Shown here: piece after piece, positions 8,889-20,765 of the stretch
How positions within the stretch are numbered: the stretch's first letter is position 1
Layout of the letters: each line of letters begins with the position of its first letter
NCBI RefSeq assembly: GCF_963678635.1
Contig: NW_026971282.1
Location: forward strand, 1-41,734
Direction: 5' to 3'
From: Symsagittifera roscoffensis
Lineage: Eukaryota > Xenacoelomorpha > Acoela > Convolutidae
DNA: 41,734 bases
Program-made: the position numbers and the translations under genes
The notes under the pieces: model-generated
The model's input: only the letters and a program-made list of their open reading frames with translations
Databases searched by the model: none
What the model was told of the DNA's origin: nothing

Positions 8889-9224
8889 ATGGTGGATGTG
8901 ATGCGCAGGGATTTCAACGACCATCATATAACGCAAGTACCCCCTACAGAGAACCATTTTTGAGAAGTGCAAATGATGGAGGAGGTGGCCGAGCATGTCG
9001 GAATGAACTACCCCGAAACTTCTGACTCTAGATATGTGACTCAACCATTCGACGAGTTCCTCTTTTCTTGGGAAGAGGGATCTGCGGACAACCCAATTGC
9101 TATCGAAGAAGATGAGGGGTTCTCTGAACCAAGAACTCCAGTCAGCGGACCACCAGTGATGGAAGCAAAACCGGCTTTGCGCTCCATTGAGAACTTGCTA
9201 AATTTTGAGAACTCAGCTGCTTGA
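8889..9224 (+). pseudogene. Acidic small protein, broken copy 1
   Basis: The frame from ATG 8889 reads 111 residues to TGA 9222-9224 with one internal TGA (8961-8963). The N-terminal part (RHMVDVMRRDFNDHH) is basic; the C-terminal part is acidic and Pro/Ser-rich with an amphipathic end (RSIENLLNFENSAA). Upstream, protein-like sequence continues in another frame (KCEKQFVEFFWHEW), so an older frameshift shared by both units is likely. The family is not recognised. In the last 85 codons only one amino-acid change separates the two copies, against several silent ones, which hints at past selection on the protein. Confidence 0.45.
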
Positions 9225-9427
9225 CAGCTCTTTGATTTGTAATTGTTTTGGTTTTTGTCTTGTGTTTTGTAATTTAATTTCTTTGCATCTAGTAATTTGT
9301 ATTTCAAGAAACAGGAAAAAAAAAGAAAATGTCATATAAAAAATTTTTAAAAAACTGTAAATGTAAAATGTTTTCTAAAACCTTGTTAAAAGTCAAACTT
9401 ATTATGCAACTGGTAAATACTTTCAAG

Positions 9428-10505
9428 AGGTTCCTCTGATTGGATACAACAACTAGAACAAAAATGAAAATTTTTGTGATTGGAAACGACAATTCCCAAA
9501 ATGGAGCTTTGTTTCCAATTTGACACAATTTTTATACAAGAATCCCATAAAAGGAAACTGAAATATGATTGGAGACGGCTACAATCCAAATAAAGAACAC
9601 ATTTTCTGATTGATTAAACCCACACATTCGAATTGAAGGTACCCCTCTCTCTTAACTAAAATTCATTTCATTTCAACTTAACTACCGTCAATATCCTCCT
9701 CTCTCAGCTCTAAGTATTTTAATTTTTATTTAACTACCTTCAACTACTTCTCTCGTAACCGTAAAATTTGTTTTTACTCTGAATCGCTTACGTATTCAAC
9801 TTCCCTCGCAACTTATTGCTCAAAAAGTTCTTCTCAGTGCAAAACAACACCTTTCTGTTCTCGGTAGAATTTTCGGTTGATTTATTACAAATCCAAGTGC
9901 GAGAAACAGTTTGTGGAGTTTTTCTGGCACGAATGGACAGACCAATCAAGTCAGGCACATGGTGGATGTGATGCGCAGGGATTTCAACGACCATCATATA
10001 ACGCAAGTACCCCCTATAGAGAACCATTTGTTTTAGAAGTGCAAATGATGGCGGAGGTGGCCGAGCATGTCGGAATGAACTACCCCGAAACTTCTGACTC
10101 TAGATATGTGACTCAACCATTCGACGAGTTCCTCTTTTCTTGGGAAGAGGGATCTGCGGACAACCCAATTGCTATCGAAGAAGATGAGGGGTTCTCTGAA
10201 CCAAGAACTCCAGTCAGCGGACCACCAGTGATGGAGGCAAAACCAGCTTTGCGCTCCATTGAGAACTTGCTAAATTTCGAGAACTCAGCTGCTTGACAGC
10301 TCTTTGATTTGTAATTGTTTTGGTTGATGTCTTGTGTTTCGTAATTTAATTTCTCTGCATCTAGTAATTTAATTTTAAAGAAACAGGAACAAAGAGAAAA
10401 GGTCAATAAAAAAATTGATGAAAAACTGTAAAGGTAAAATGTTTTCTGAAAACTTGTTAAAAAAACTTTGTTAAAAATCAAACTTATTATGCAACTGATA
10501 ATTAC
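9428..10505 (+). repeat. 1.07-kb tandem unit, copy 2
   Basis: Second copy of the unit at 8358. The motif array lies at about 9433-9615. It ends in an AT-rich tail with the repeated phrase acttgttaaaaa, which grades into the low-complexity region that follows. Confidence 0.85.
9959..10296 (+). pseudogene. Acidic small protein, broken copy 2
   Basis: Homologous to 8889-9224. Here two extra bases near 10029 replace the internal TGA by a frameshift, so the upstream basic frame ends in TAG and the acidic C-terminal part is reached from a different frame (an open frame 9877-10296 exists but mixes frames). Different lesions at the same point in both copies could also mean that a short intron or splice acceptor (ttttag) sits there. 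Confidence 0.45.
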
Positions 10506-11890
10506 TTTTACAAAGTTTTGTTAGAAAAATTCAAAAAATGAACCAGTTTTAACATCTTGTAAAAAATTCACAATTTTTTTTTCACACATGACAAAATAAT
10601 TATCTCAATTTTTGCAAAGATGTTAAAAACTTTACATTACTTTTTATAATTTTTCGGCAGACTTGTTAAAAAATGAAAAAAAATCTCTTAAATTAAGAAA
10701 AAATTCATTAAATATTTTCGCAATTTAAAAAAAAATTGTAACAGAACTTTCTTGCACTGTTAATAATTATACTAAATGAAATTCTGTGTTTTAATTTTGA
10801 TCGTAGAAAAATCTTTTTTTTTGCAAGTATATCGGGAAAACAATATTGGGAAAACAATGTATTAAGATAGGGAAAAGCACTCAAAGTCATCAATTATGAA
10901 AAAAGTTTTGCAATTGTTAAACAAGTTTTTTACAATAAAATTTCGCATTTTTAACATCTGCATTAGAAAAACGAAGTTTGTAATTTGCATACATTTTTTG
11001 AAAAATCATGAAAAAGTTGCATCATGCAAAAATTTTTCTCAAAAAGTTTGCTTATGGGTAAAAAACTTTCACAATTTTGGCAACATGCAAAATTTTTCAT
11101 TTTTTTTTTGGCATACTTGTTCAAAAAATCAAAGAAAAACTTGCAAATTAAGAAAATTTTAACTGAATGTTTTCGCAATTTGAAGAAAACTGTAGCAGGA
11201 TTTTCTTGCACTGTTATTAATTAAAAATAAAGAATTTCTGTGTTTTATTTTGATGATAAAGAAATCTCTTTTTTGCTTGTATGCTTGTTTATTGATCAAA
11301 AATATCAGAAAAACAAGGTAATAAGATAAGAAATAGCACTCAAAGTTATCAATTAAAAAAAATTTTAACATTAATTTAACAAGTTTCTTACAATAAAATT
11401 ATGAATTTTTTGCTTTTATATAAGAAAAAAGAAGTTTGAAATTTTTTTTGCAACATGCAAAACTTTTCATTTTTTTGCATACTTGTTTTAAAAAATCCAA
11501 GAAAAACTCTTTAAAAAATTTAATTAAATATTTTGGCATTCTATAGAAAACTGTAACAAGTTTTAAATATTAAGAATTTCTTTGTCTTAAGTTTGATCAG
11601 TAAAAAGTCTATTTTTGCACGTATCTAAATCAAAAACATCAGAAAAACATTGTTTTAAGATAAGGAAAAGCACTCAAATTCATCAATGCTGATAGTTTCT
11701 AAACAATAAGAAGAAAGAAGTAGGGTTTTGTAAATGTATACATTTATTAAAATATGAAAACAATTTGCGTTCTGCAACAAAAATTTTTGTAAAATACGCA
11801 TGAAGTGATTGATTTTTTTGCATCTTGTAAAAAAAAGTAACCTAAATTTATTCGTTGAAAAGCATTTGAAATGAAATTTAATTAATTTTG
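10506..11890. repeat. Decayed tandem repeat, three units
   Basis: Very AT-rich. Three diverged units can be followed by the phrase agcactcaaa (10876, 11335, 11669) and by ttaagaatttct-type and tcttgcactgtta phrases. Spacing is irregular (about 459 and 334 bases). The ORFs here on both strands are low-complexity Phe/Lys-rich frames, usually without ATG, and are not considered genes. Confidence 0.6.
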
Positions 11891-11891
11891 A

Positions 11892-12267
11892 CTAGTTTTT
11901 TATGAAGAAGTAATCAAAAATTAATAGAAAATTGACAGGCTCACTAATTACAGAACTATAGTCATCAATAAAACAATGAATTATTTTGAACAAGTCAGAT
12001 TCGTTTTTTGAGTTTTGAACTTTCCGAATTCTGTCGAAAAATGCTGAGCCCCGAGTTTGCGTAGATGCAAGTTTTTGATTAGGACTTAGATATTGTTTTA
12101 TTGGACTTTTTCCGAACAAGTCGTTTCCTTGATACGCTTAGTGTTTTCTGCTCCTTTCCATCGTAATTTATGCTGAACTCCGCAACTAAGCTCATTGAAT
12201 ATTTCCCCATTTGACGAGACAATACTCGAAAAGAATCTGTGTTTGTACAAAGTGTAAAGACAATCAA
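11892..12267 (-). pseudogene. Coding-like minus-strand fragments, unknown family
   Basis: Two overlapping minus frames (12079-12267, then 11892-12119) look protein-like and join by one frameshift near 12105. The first includes RQMGKYSMSLVAEFSINYDG; the second has QTRGSAFFDRIRKVQNSKNE and an Ile/Asp-rich end. The first frame lacks an ATG at its edge. No domain is recognised. It lies among other small decayed genes and may belong to the same element. Confidence 0.3.
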
Positions 12268-12422
12268 TTTCTTGCTATGTATTTTTCAAATTTCTAAATG
12301 ATGGAAAAAATTTTTATGCAGGTTGTTATTACAAAAAATCTTTAAAAAATGATAAAACAATTCGGGTTTTTTAGTTTCTTTGTAAATTTCAGTAAAAAAC
12401 GTTTCTATCAAAAGCGTTTTCA

Positions 12423-12813
12423 ATGTCTGAATTGAACATTTATCAGATTTTGAAATTGAATTACGAAAACTACAAGAGTGGTGGACAGATGACATTAATG
12501 GAGATTTTGGTTAGTTTTAACTTGTATAGAAACACAGAAAAATCATTAATTTTATTAAAAAGATGGAGAGGAGATTACAAAAAAGAAGAGTATGTTTTGA
12601 ATTTAATACGAATACAAAATCCAGATTTGTCAGAATATCTTTTGATCGTTTATCCAAATATAAAAGTTTTCCGGTTGTTATACTGCAATATACCAAAATG
12701 AAAGCGATAGAACGTTTATTTTGGTTGCTTCTTTTTTCACTGGTTAGAAATAGAACAAATCAATGAAATTTTGATAGAAATTTCAAAATTTGAATTGAGT
12801 TTTGAAAAAATTA
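12423..12813 (+). pseudogene. Small coding-like gene with frameshift, unknown family
   Basis: From ATG 12423 a 92-residue frame (YQILKLNYENYKSGGQ..., then RWRGDYKKEEYVLNLIRIQN) ends at 12701. Protein-like sequence continues in another frame to a TAA near 12813 (EIEQINEILIEISKFELSF), so one or two frameshifts are likely. Rich in Leu, Ile, Lys and Glu, probably helical. A minus-strand frame at 12286-12495 is its shadow. No family is recognised. Confidence 0.35.
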
Positions 12814-12961
12814 TATAAACCAGACAAGAAAACTCACTTCGGGGTCAATTATATATGTTCGTTTTGATAGAAACCTTTTTTAAAAAAATGATTGATTGGG
12901 GAGATTCATAAACATAGCTTTGTTCTGATCTATAAAACATTTTAAGGTTTGTGAATACTTC

Positions 12962-13163
12962 ATTCTGATTGCTTAATACTACAAATATTATAGGTGAAGG
13001 AATGCTCGACTCTGATTGATTGATATCAAAAAAAAGAAAAATTTCCTTAAAAAAGTGCTCGATTCTGATTGGTTTATATAAAAAAGATAAAAATTTCTTT
13101 TAAGAAAAGCTCGTTTCTGATTGGTGATATCAAAACTTTAGAAAACTCCATAGTTAGATTGGT
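12962..13163. promoter_or_regulatory. Array of ctgattgg (inverted CCAAT) motifs before the zinc-finger exons
   Basis: Five copies near 12965, 13012, 13065, 13117 and 13157 (the first two degenerate), spaced 40-53 bases. They form a decayed tandem repeat of about 52 bp in which gctcgattctgattgg is the best conserved part. It lies 185 bases upstream of the zinc-finger exon, mirroring the arrays in the 1.07-kb units. Confidence 0.5.
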
Positions 13164-13262
13164 TGATTTTTTCAAATTAACCAAATAGAATGTTATTTAC
13201 TCAATTTTCTTTCATGTTAAAACAATTGGTTGAAAACTTTGTTGTTTTTTCCTACTTTTAAT

Positions 13263-13980
13263 CGTTTTTTGAGGCTATTCAACACTTCTTATCTAAAATT
13301 TTGAGACATTCTATATCTCCCATTTTTTCTTAAAATCTTTCAGGAGATGCCGTCACTGAATAGAAACGAAAGAATTGCATGTCTTGAATGTGGCAGAGAA
13401 TACTCTCACAAAGATGTATCAAGACATCGTAGAACCAGTGGTGTTTTGAAGTGTTCGAATTGTAACTTTTAAACTTATAGCAGGGAGGACCTCACTTATC
13501 ACTTCAAGAAGAAGCATTGTCAACATAAAGTTAAAGTATGTGCTCAGAAGTCTCCAAACACACTTCAAGAGAAGGTGAGGGGGTGAGATTAATATTTTTT
13601 ATTAAAAACAGAAATTACTATGAATTTTAGTTTTAATTGAGTCTGAAATACAATTGTGATGAATTTGAAAAACTCTAGTAAAAATTATGCAGTTTTTTCA
13701 TCACATTTCTCGATTTGTCGTTTTTTTATTCAAAGTTTTTGAATGCCAATAGAGACAGCAAAACTCGAGTTCAAGTTGTAGTGAAACTTTCCATAGAAAT
13801 TGATCCGAAAACCTTTAATCAACAGTAAAAACTTCCTTGGTTGAAAGCTTGCGGAAACTTTGTTGCGATAAATTTATAGTAAAAGTTTATAATATATGCT
13901 AATGAGTGGTTAAGTAACTGTTCAAAAACTGTATAGAACTGAAAATTTGTAAAACATCAACTATTTGAAAAATTTTGCCT
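13263..13980 (+). repeat. 718-bp tandem unit, copy 1
   Basis: Contains a zinc-finger exon and downstream intron-like AT-rich sequence. Copy 2 follows directly. I counted only about half a dozen base differences between the two units, so the duplication is recent compared with decay of the gene. Confidence 0.9.
13347..13574 (+). pseudogene. Zinc-finger exon related to the polymerase N-terminus, copy 1
   Basis: A 76-codon exon bounded by an acceptor (aaatctttcag, ending four bases before the ATG) and a donor (aag/gtgagg at 13575). It encodes two finger-like units: Cys12, Cys15, His27, then Cys36, Cys39, His52, His57. The opening MPSLNRNE and the block CSNCNF...TYSREDLTYHFKKKH align with the N-terminus of the minus-strand polymerase (CPDCKCFTYNQQEMNYHMAKKH). 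An in-frame TAA (13470-13472, codon 42) falls where the relative has Cys or Phe. No polymerase body follows within the window, so this is an orphan first exon. Confidence 0.75.
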
Positions 13981-14698
13981 CGTTTTTTGAGGCTATTCAA
14001 CACTTCTTATCTAAAATTTTGAGACATTCTATATCTCCCATTTTTTCTTAAAATCTTTCAGGAGATGCCGTCACTGAATAGAAACGAAAGAATTGCATGT
14101 CTTGAATGTGGCAGAGAATACTCTCACAAAGATGTATCAAGACATCGTAGAACCAGTGGTGTTTTGAAGTGTTCGAATTGTAACTTTTAAACTTATAGCA
14201 GGGAGGACCTCACTTATCACTTCAAGAAGAAGCATTGTCAACATAAAGTTAAAGTATGTGCTCAGAAGTCTCCAAACACACTTCAAGAGAAGGTGAGGGG
14301 TTGAGATTAATATTTTTTATTAAAAACAGAAATTACTATGAGTTTTAGTTTTAATTGAGTCTGAAATACAATTGTGATGAATTTGAAAAACTCTAGTAAA
14401 AATTATGCAGTTTTTTCATCACATTTCTCGATTTGTCGTTTTTTTATTCAAAGTTTTTGAATGCCAATAGAGACAGCAAAACTCGAGTTCAAGTTGTAGT
14501 GAAACTTTCCATAGAAACTGATCCGAAAACCTATAATCAACAGTAAAAACTTCCTTGGTTGAAAGCTTGCGGAAACTTTGTTGCGATAAATTTATAGTAA
14601 AAGTTTATAATTTATGCTAATGAGTGGTTAAGTAACTGTTCAAAAACTGTATAGAACTGAAAATTTGTAAAACATCAACTATTTGAAAAATTTTGCCT
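13981..14698 (+). repeat. 718-bp tandem unit, copy 2
   Basis: Direct repeat of 13263-13980. The junction reads attttgcct then cgttttttgagg. After the second unit the sequence leaves homology at attttgcctagttgcc. Confidence 0.9.
14065..14292 (+). pseudogene. Zinc-finger exon related to the polymerase N-terminus, copy 2
   Basis: Identical in layout to the exon at 13347, with the same TAA at codon 42 and the same acceptor and donor (aag/gtgagg). Because both copies share the stop, the gene was already broken, or the codon was already TAA, before duplication. Splicing could in principle include one or both copies; no transcript evidence is available. Confidence 0.75.
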
Positions 14699-15489
14699 AG
14701 TTGCCATTTTATAGCTTTCCCTGATTAGTGATTGTAAAAGTGTTCATACAGTAGAGCATTATTAAGCAGATAATGAGGGTTGATTTATTAAGAATTATAG
14801 TTTTCTATAGTTTTTTTGACGATTTCAGTAGAAAAATTGATAACTGAACTGGACAAAATGACAAAAAAATAAATGTTTGTGCTAACCTTTGAAAATTTCA
14901 AGATAATAATATACATCATCATCAACCAAAAACTTACTTCTTTATAGAAAACCATATTTGAAACAGCAATGTAAAGTTACCAGGTTGACAAAATCATTTA
15001 AAGACCCTTGGCAAAGGGTTTATGGTTTTAATTCAGCTTCAGATTTTTGAACGTTTGTTGAAATGATACATTTTTCCATCTAAATTTCAATTTTCAAGAA
15101 AAAATTTGTTCAAATTGGATCAATTTGGTAGATAGTAGATGAAGCAGAAACTGAGAAAATGCTAAAATGAGATAGAAACTCAATTTGATTGTTTAGGAGT
15201 TCTGAGATAATCTCACTAAAATTTAGCTTATATTTTATATCTTGAGAAAAAATCCGAAAAAAGTGACAAAAGTGTGTATTTATGTGTAATTCATTAGAAA
15301 AATTTGTTTTCATTTGATATAATAGGTAAATTTAAATGAAAAATGAGATTTTTTGAGGATAATTGTTGTAAAGTAAGCCCAATTTGACATTTTTTTGGAA
15401 CAAGATACATGAAGCATAAATCAAACACTTGCAACTTGCTCTCAAGATCTACATTTCATTATTTTTACTTTAGAGTTTCTTGCCTAAAA
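14699..15489. other. AT-rich spacer
   Basis: No gene seen. A minus-strand frame at 15110-15313 is Phe/Ser/Ile-rich and not convincing. No repeat partner was noticed until the array begins near 15490. Confidence 0.4.
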
Positions 15490-18400
15490 AAACTGGACAT
15501 AAAAAAATTGTTCCAGTTTGCATCTTGACTTCCTTTACAAAATCATTTTTTTGAGACTCGCTATTTTAGCATTTTTTTTAGATATTGTAGATGTTAGCAA
15601 CTAGGTTTCCTTGCGTTTTTCCGGAGGTTTTCAGATTCTAACTAATAGAGCTGCTCTTAGTTTGTTCTTGAATTGTAGAAATACATTTATATTCTCAATT
15701 TTTACATATGTTTTTGAATGTTTTAACTAGCACCAATTCTTTCTCACTTGGATATTTTTGTGAAAATTTTAGTCATAAATTAAGAATAAAACGCAATTTC
15801 ATAACTCTTTTGCAAGAAAAGTGATAGTTATTGATCCCAAAAATTGTATTTTTGCTTAATAATTTACTGTAGCAACTGAACAAGGGAACCTTGAGGAAGA
15901 CATTTACAAGTTTTATCGTAATAATTAGACGGTATTAGTTCTAATTGTATTTCTGCCAGCGAATTGTTTGTTCAATTGATACTATTTTCCTCCTAGTTTC
16001 TCCAGTTCTGACTAAATTTTTTCGCAAAGTGTGTTGAATTACAAAAACATGCATTAAGCAGAAATTAAAAATAATCTTTAAAAATAGAATTTTTCTACGG
16101 AAAATGTCTAAAATTATGTTGTAGAAGCAACAAAGAGATAATCATCAGTTATGAAGAAGATTTTGTTGAATTTGAGCCAATATCGAATAAACTTCTTAGA
16201 AAGATATATCCCATTTTGATCAATTTTAGCAATCAACTGTTCGTTTTTCAACATTGATCTGAAATTCATCATTATTAACGTTAAAAACTTCTCAGAAATT
16301 GTAATTTTTGTATAAATTTTAGATAATCATTGAGAAAAAAACTGAGGAGGAGTCAAATCATGGAGTTTGGTCTAGAAGTTTCGTAGAATATTGCATTAAA
16401 GTTCATTTGAATTGAGAACCCTATTTGAATTCTCCCTGAATTGGATAGAAAAAAAGTTAATCACCAAAAAAAGGTTGAAAATTGAAATGGAAAAATTTGA
16501 AATGGAAATCGATTAATTTTTACTATACATTCTCAAAAGTTACTATTAATTTCACTATTTTCCCGAGAAATGCGAAGTTTCAACATCGATTCAGAGCTAT
16601 CATGAGCCTTCTGGTTAATGTTGAGAGCATTATTTAAACGGCTTTCTCGCTCAGATCATGCTAAAACTCATCGTATATCAATATTTTGTTTGAAAGTTTT
16701 AGAAAAATCAAAAATTTCATTCAAGTTTCTGTATAATTATCTCAATTTGATGCCGTTTAAAATACAATATGAACTCAATTTTGAACTATGTACGTACGTA
16801 TATTGGTTCAAATATTTTGCTTTAAAAATCTGGAAATAAAAAACATTCCAGTCTGCACCTTGATTTCCTTTACTAAAACATTTTTTTAAGACTCGCTATT
16901 TCAGAAATTTTTTAGATATTGTAGATGTTAGCAACTAGGTTTCCTTGCGTTTTTCCGGAGGTTTTCAGATTATAACTAATAGAGCTGCTCTTAGTTTGTT
17001 CTTAGATTGTAGAAATATATTTAAACTCTCAATTTTTACCTATGTTTTTGAATGTTTTAACTAGCACCGATTCTTTCTCACTTGGATATTTTTGTGAAAA
17101 TTTTAGTCATAAATTAAGAATAAAACGCAATTTAATAACTCTTTTGCAAGAAAAGTGATATTTATTGATACCAAAATTTGTATTTTTGCTTAATAGTTTA
17201 CTGTAGCAACTGAACAAGGGAACCTTGAGGAAGACATTTACAAACTTTATCGTAATAATTAGACGGTACTAGTTCTAATTGTATCTCTGCCAGCGAATTG
17301 TTTGTTCAATTGATACTATTTACCTCCTAGTTTCTCCAGTTCTGACTAAATTTTTTTTGCATAGTGTGTTGAACTACAAAAACATGCATTAAGCAGAAAT
17401 TAAGAATAATCTTTAAACATAGAACTTTTCTACGGAAAATGTCTAAAATTATGTTGCAGAAGCAACAGAGAGATAATCATCAGTTATGAAGAAAATTTTG
17501 TTGAATTTGAGACAATATCGAATAAACTTCTAAGAAAGATATATCCCAATTTGATCAATTTTAGCAATCAGTTGTTCATTTTTCATCATTGATCTGAAAT
17601 TCATCATTATTAACGTAAAAAACTTCTCAGAAATTGTAATTTTTGTATAAATTTTAGATAATCATTGAGAAAAAAATGAGGAGGAGTCAAATCATGGAGT
17701 TTGGTCTAGAAGTTTCGTAGAATATTGCATTAAAGTTCATTTGAATTGAGAACCCTATTTGAATTCTCCCTGAATTGGATAGAAAAAAAGTTAATCACCA
17801 AAAAAAGGTCGAAAATGAAAAAGGATAACGTTGAAAATTGAAATCGATTAATTTTTACTATACTTTCTCAAAAGTTACTAATAATTTCACTATTTTCCCG
17901 AGAAATGCGAAGTTTCAACATCGATTCAGAGCTATCATGAGCCTTCTGGTTAATGTTGAGAGCATTATTTAAACGGCTTTCTCGCTCAGATCATGCTAAA
18001 ACTCATCGTATATCAATATTTTGTTTGAAAGTTTTGGAAAAATCAAAAATTTCATTCAAGTTTTTGTATAATTATCTCAATTTGATGCCGTTTAAAATAC
18101 AATATGAACTCAACTTTGAACTATGTACGTACGTATATTGGTTCAAATATTTTGCTTTAAAAATCTGGAAATAAAAAACATTCCAGTCTGCACCTTGATT
18201 TCCTTTACTAAAACATTTTTTTGAAACTCGCTATTTCAGAAATTTTTTAGATATTGTAGATGTTAGCAACTAGGTTTCCTTGCGTTTTTCCGGAGGTTTT
18301 CAGATTATAACTAATAGAGCTGCTCTTAGTTTGTTCTTAGATTGTAGAAACACATTTAAATTCTCAATTTTTACATATGTTTTTGAATGTTTTAACTAGC

Positions 18401-20765
18401 ACCGATTCTTTCTCACTTGGATATTTTTGTGAAAATTTTAGTCATAAATTAATAATAAAACGCAATTTAATAACTCTTTTGCAAGAAAAGTGATAGTTAT
18501 TGATCCCAAAATTTGTATTTTTGCTTAATAGTTTACTGTAGCAACTGAACAAGGGAACCTTGAGGAAGACATTTACAAATTTTATCGTAATAATTAGACG
18601 GTACTAATTCTAATTGTATCTCTGCCAGCGAATTGTTTGTTCAATTGATACTATTTTCCTCCTAGTTTCTCCAGTTCTGACTAAATTTTTTTGCAAAATG
18701 TGTTCAACTACAAAAACATGCATTAAGCGGAAATTAAGAATAATCTTTAAACATAGAACTTTTCTACGGAAAATGTATAAAATTATGTTGCAGAAGCAAC
18801 AGAGAGATAATCATCAGTTATGAAGAAAATTTTGTTGAATTTGAGACAATATCGAATAAACTTCTAAGAAAGATATATCCCATTTTGATCAATTTTAGCA
18901 ATCAGTTGTTCATTTTTCATCATTGATCTGAAATTCATCATTATTAACGTAAAAAACTTCTCAGAAATTGTAATTTTTGTATAAATTTTAAATAATCATT
19001 GAGAAAAAAATGAGGAGGAGTCAAATCATGGAGTTTGGTCTAGAAGTTTCGTAGAATATTGCATTAAAGTTCATTTGAATTGAGAACCCTATTTGAATTC
19101 TCCCTGAATTGGATAGAAAAATAGTTAATCACCAAAAAAAGGTTAAAAATTAAAATTGAAAAGGTTGAAAATGGAAATCGATTAATTTTTACTATACTTT
19201 CTCAAAGTTACTATTAATTTCACTATTTTCCCGAGAAATACGAAGTTTCAATATCAATTCAGAGTTATCATGAGCCTTCTTGTTAATGTTGAGAGCATTA
19301 TTTAACCCGCTTTGTCGCTCAGATCATGCTAAAACTCATCGTATGTCAATATTTTGTTTGAAAGTTTCAGAAAAATCAAAAACTTCTTTCAAGTTTTTGT
19401 ATAATTGTCTCAATTTGATGCCGTTTAAAATACAATATGAACTCAATTTGAACTCTGCACGTACGTATATTGGTTCATTTGTTTTGCTTAAAAAACCTGG
19501 AAATAAAAAACTGTTCCAGTTTGCACCTTGATTTCCTTTACTAAATCTCTTTTTGAGACTCTCTTTTTTAGAATTTTGTTAGATATTGTAGATGTTAGCA
19601 ACTAGGTTTCCTTGCGTATTTCCGGAGGTTTTCAGATTATAACTAACAGAGCTGCTCTCATTTTTTCCTAAATCATAGAAATACATTTAAATTCTCAATT
19701 TTTACATATGTTTTTGAGTCTTTTAAATAGCACCAGTTCTTTCTCATTTGGATGTTTTTGAGAAAACTTCCGTTATAAATTAAGAATAAAACGCATTTTA
19801 ATAACTCTTTTGCAAGAAAATTGATAGTTATTGATCCCAAAATATGTATTTTTGCTTAATAAATTACTGTAGCAACTAAACAAGGGAACATTGAGGCAGA
19901 CACTTACAAATTTTATCGTAATAATCAGACGGTATCAGTTCTAATTTCATCTCTGCCAGCGAATTGCTCTTCAATTGATACTATTTTCCCCCTAATTTCT
20001 CCAGTTCTGACTAAATTTTCTCACAAAATGTGTTGAAAAAAAAAACATGCATTAAGCAGAAAGTAAGAATAACGTTTAAACATAAAATTTTCTATGGAAA
20101 ATGTCTAAAATTATGTTGCAGAAGCAATAAAGAGATAATCATCAGTTATGAAGGAGATTTTGTTTAATTTGAGCCAATATCGAATAAATTTTAAAGAAAC
20201 ATCTATCCCATTTTAATCAATTTTAGCAATCAACTGTTCATTTTCATCATTGATCTGAAATTCATCATTATTAACGTGAAAAACTTCTCCCAATTTGTAA
20301 TTTTTGTACAGATTTTGGTTAATCATTGAGAAAAAACTGAGGAGGAAGTAAATCATGGAGTTTGATCTAGAAACTTCGAAGAATATTGCATTAAAATTCA
20401 TTTGAATTGAGAATCCTATTTGAATTCTCCCTCAATTGGATAGAAAATTAGTTAATCACCAAAAAAAGGTTGAAATGAAAATGGAAAAAGTTGAAAATTG
20501 AAATCGATTAATTTTTACTATACTTTCTCAAAAATTACTATTAATTTCACTATTTTCCCGAAAAATCGGACGTTTCAATACTGATTCAGAGCTATTATGA
20601 GCTTTCTTGTTAATTTTGAGAGCCTTATTTAACCCGCTTTCTCGCTCAAATCATGCTAAAACTTATCGTATATCAATATTTTTTTGTATAGTTGTCTCAA
20701 TTTGATGCCATTTAAAATACAATTTGAACTCAATTTTGAACTGTGTACGTACGTATATTGTTTCA
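15490..20765. repeat. Tandem array, four units of about 1,335 bp
   Basis: The phrase atgttagcaactagg recurs at 15591, 16925, 18260 and 19592 (periods 1334, 1335, 1332). Units 2 and 3 are closest to one another; unit 4 is clearly more diverged, and the last unit has a deletion near its end. Each unit ends with a tacgtacgta palindrome. The short ORFs inside (16618, 17953, 19280) are Lys/Phe-rich, recur only because the unit recurs, and change without silent bias. It is best seen as a satellite-like array. Confidence 0.85.

Larger units (their letters stand above)
8358..9427 (+). repeat. 1.07-kb tandem unit, copy 1
   Basis: This matches 9428-10505 throughout, period about 1,070. Each unit consists of a gattgg motif array, a pyrimidine-rich leader with repeated cttaacta, and a broken acidic ORF. 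Substitutions are visibly denser in the leader than in the 3' part of the ORF. The duplication is much older than the 1,361-bp array further right. Confidence 0.85.

Noticed and set aside
8718-10481. Minus-strand ORFs over the duplicated 1.07-kb units
   Set aside because: Shadows of the acidic + strand ORF, whose silent-biased changes favour the + strand.
12286-12495. Minus-strand ORF of 69 residues
   Set aside because: Opposite the more protein-like + strand ORF from 12423; Phe/Asn-rich composition typical of AT-rich noise.
16618-19531. Recurring ORFs starting MLRALF in the 1.33-kb array
   Set aside because: They recur only because the unit does; frame length and sequence change in the diverged unit and there is no domain or silent bias.
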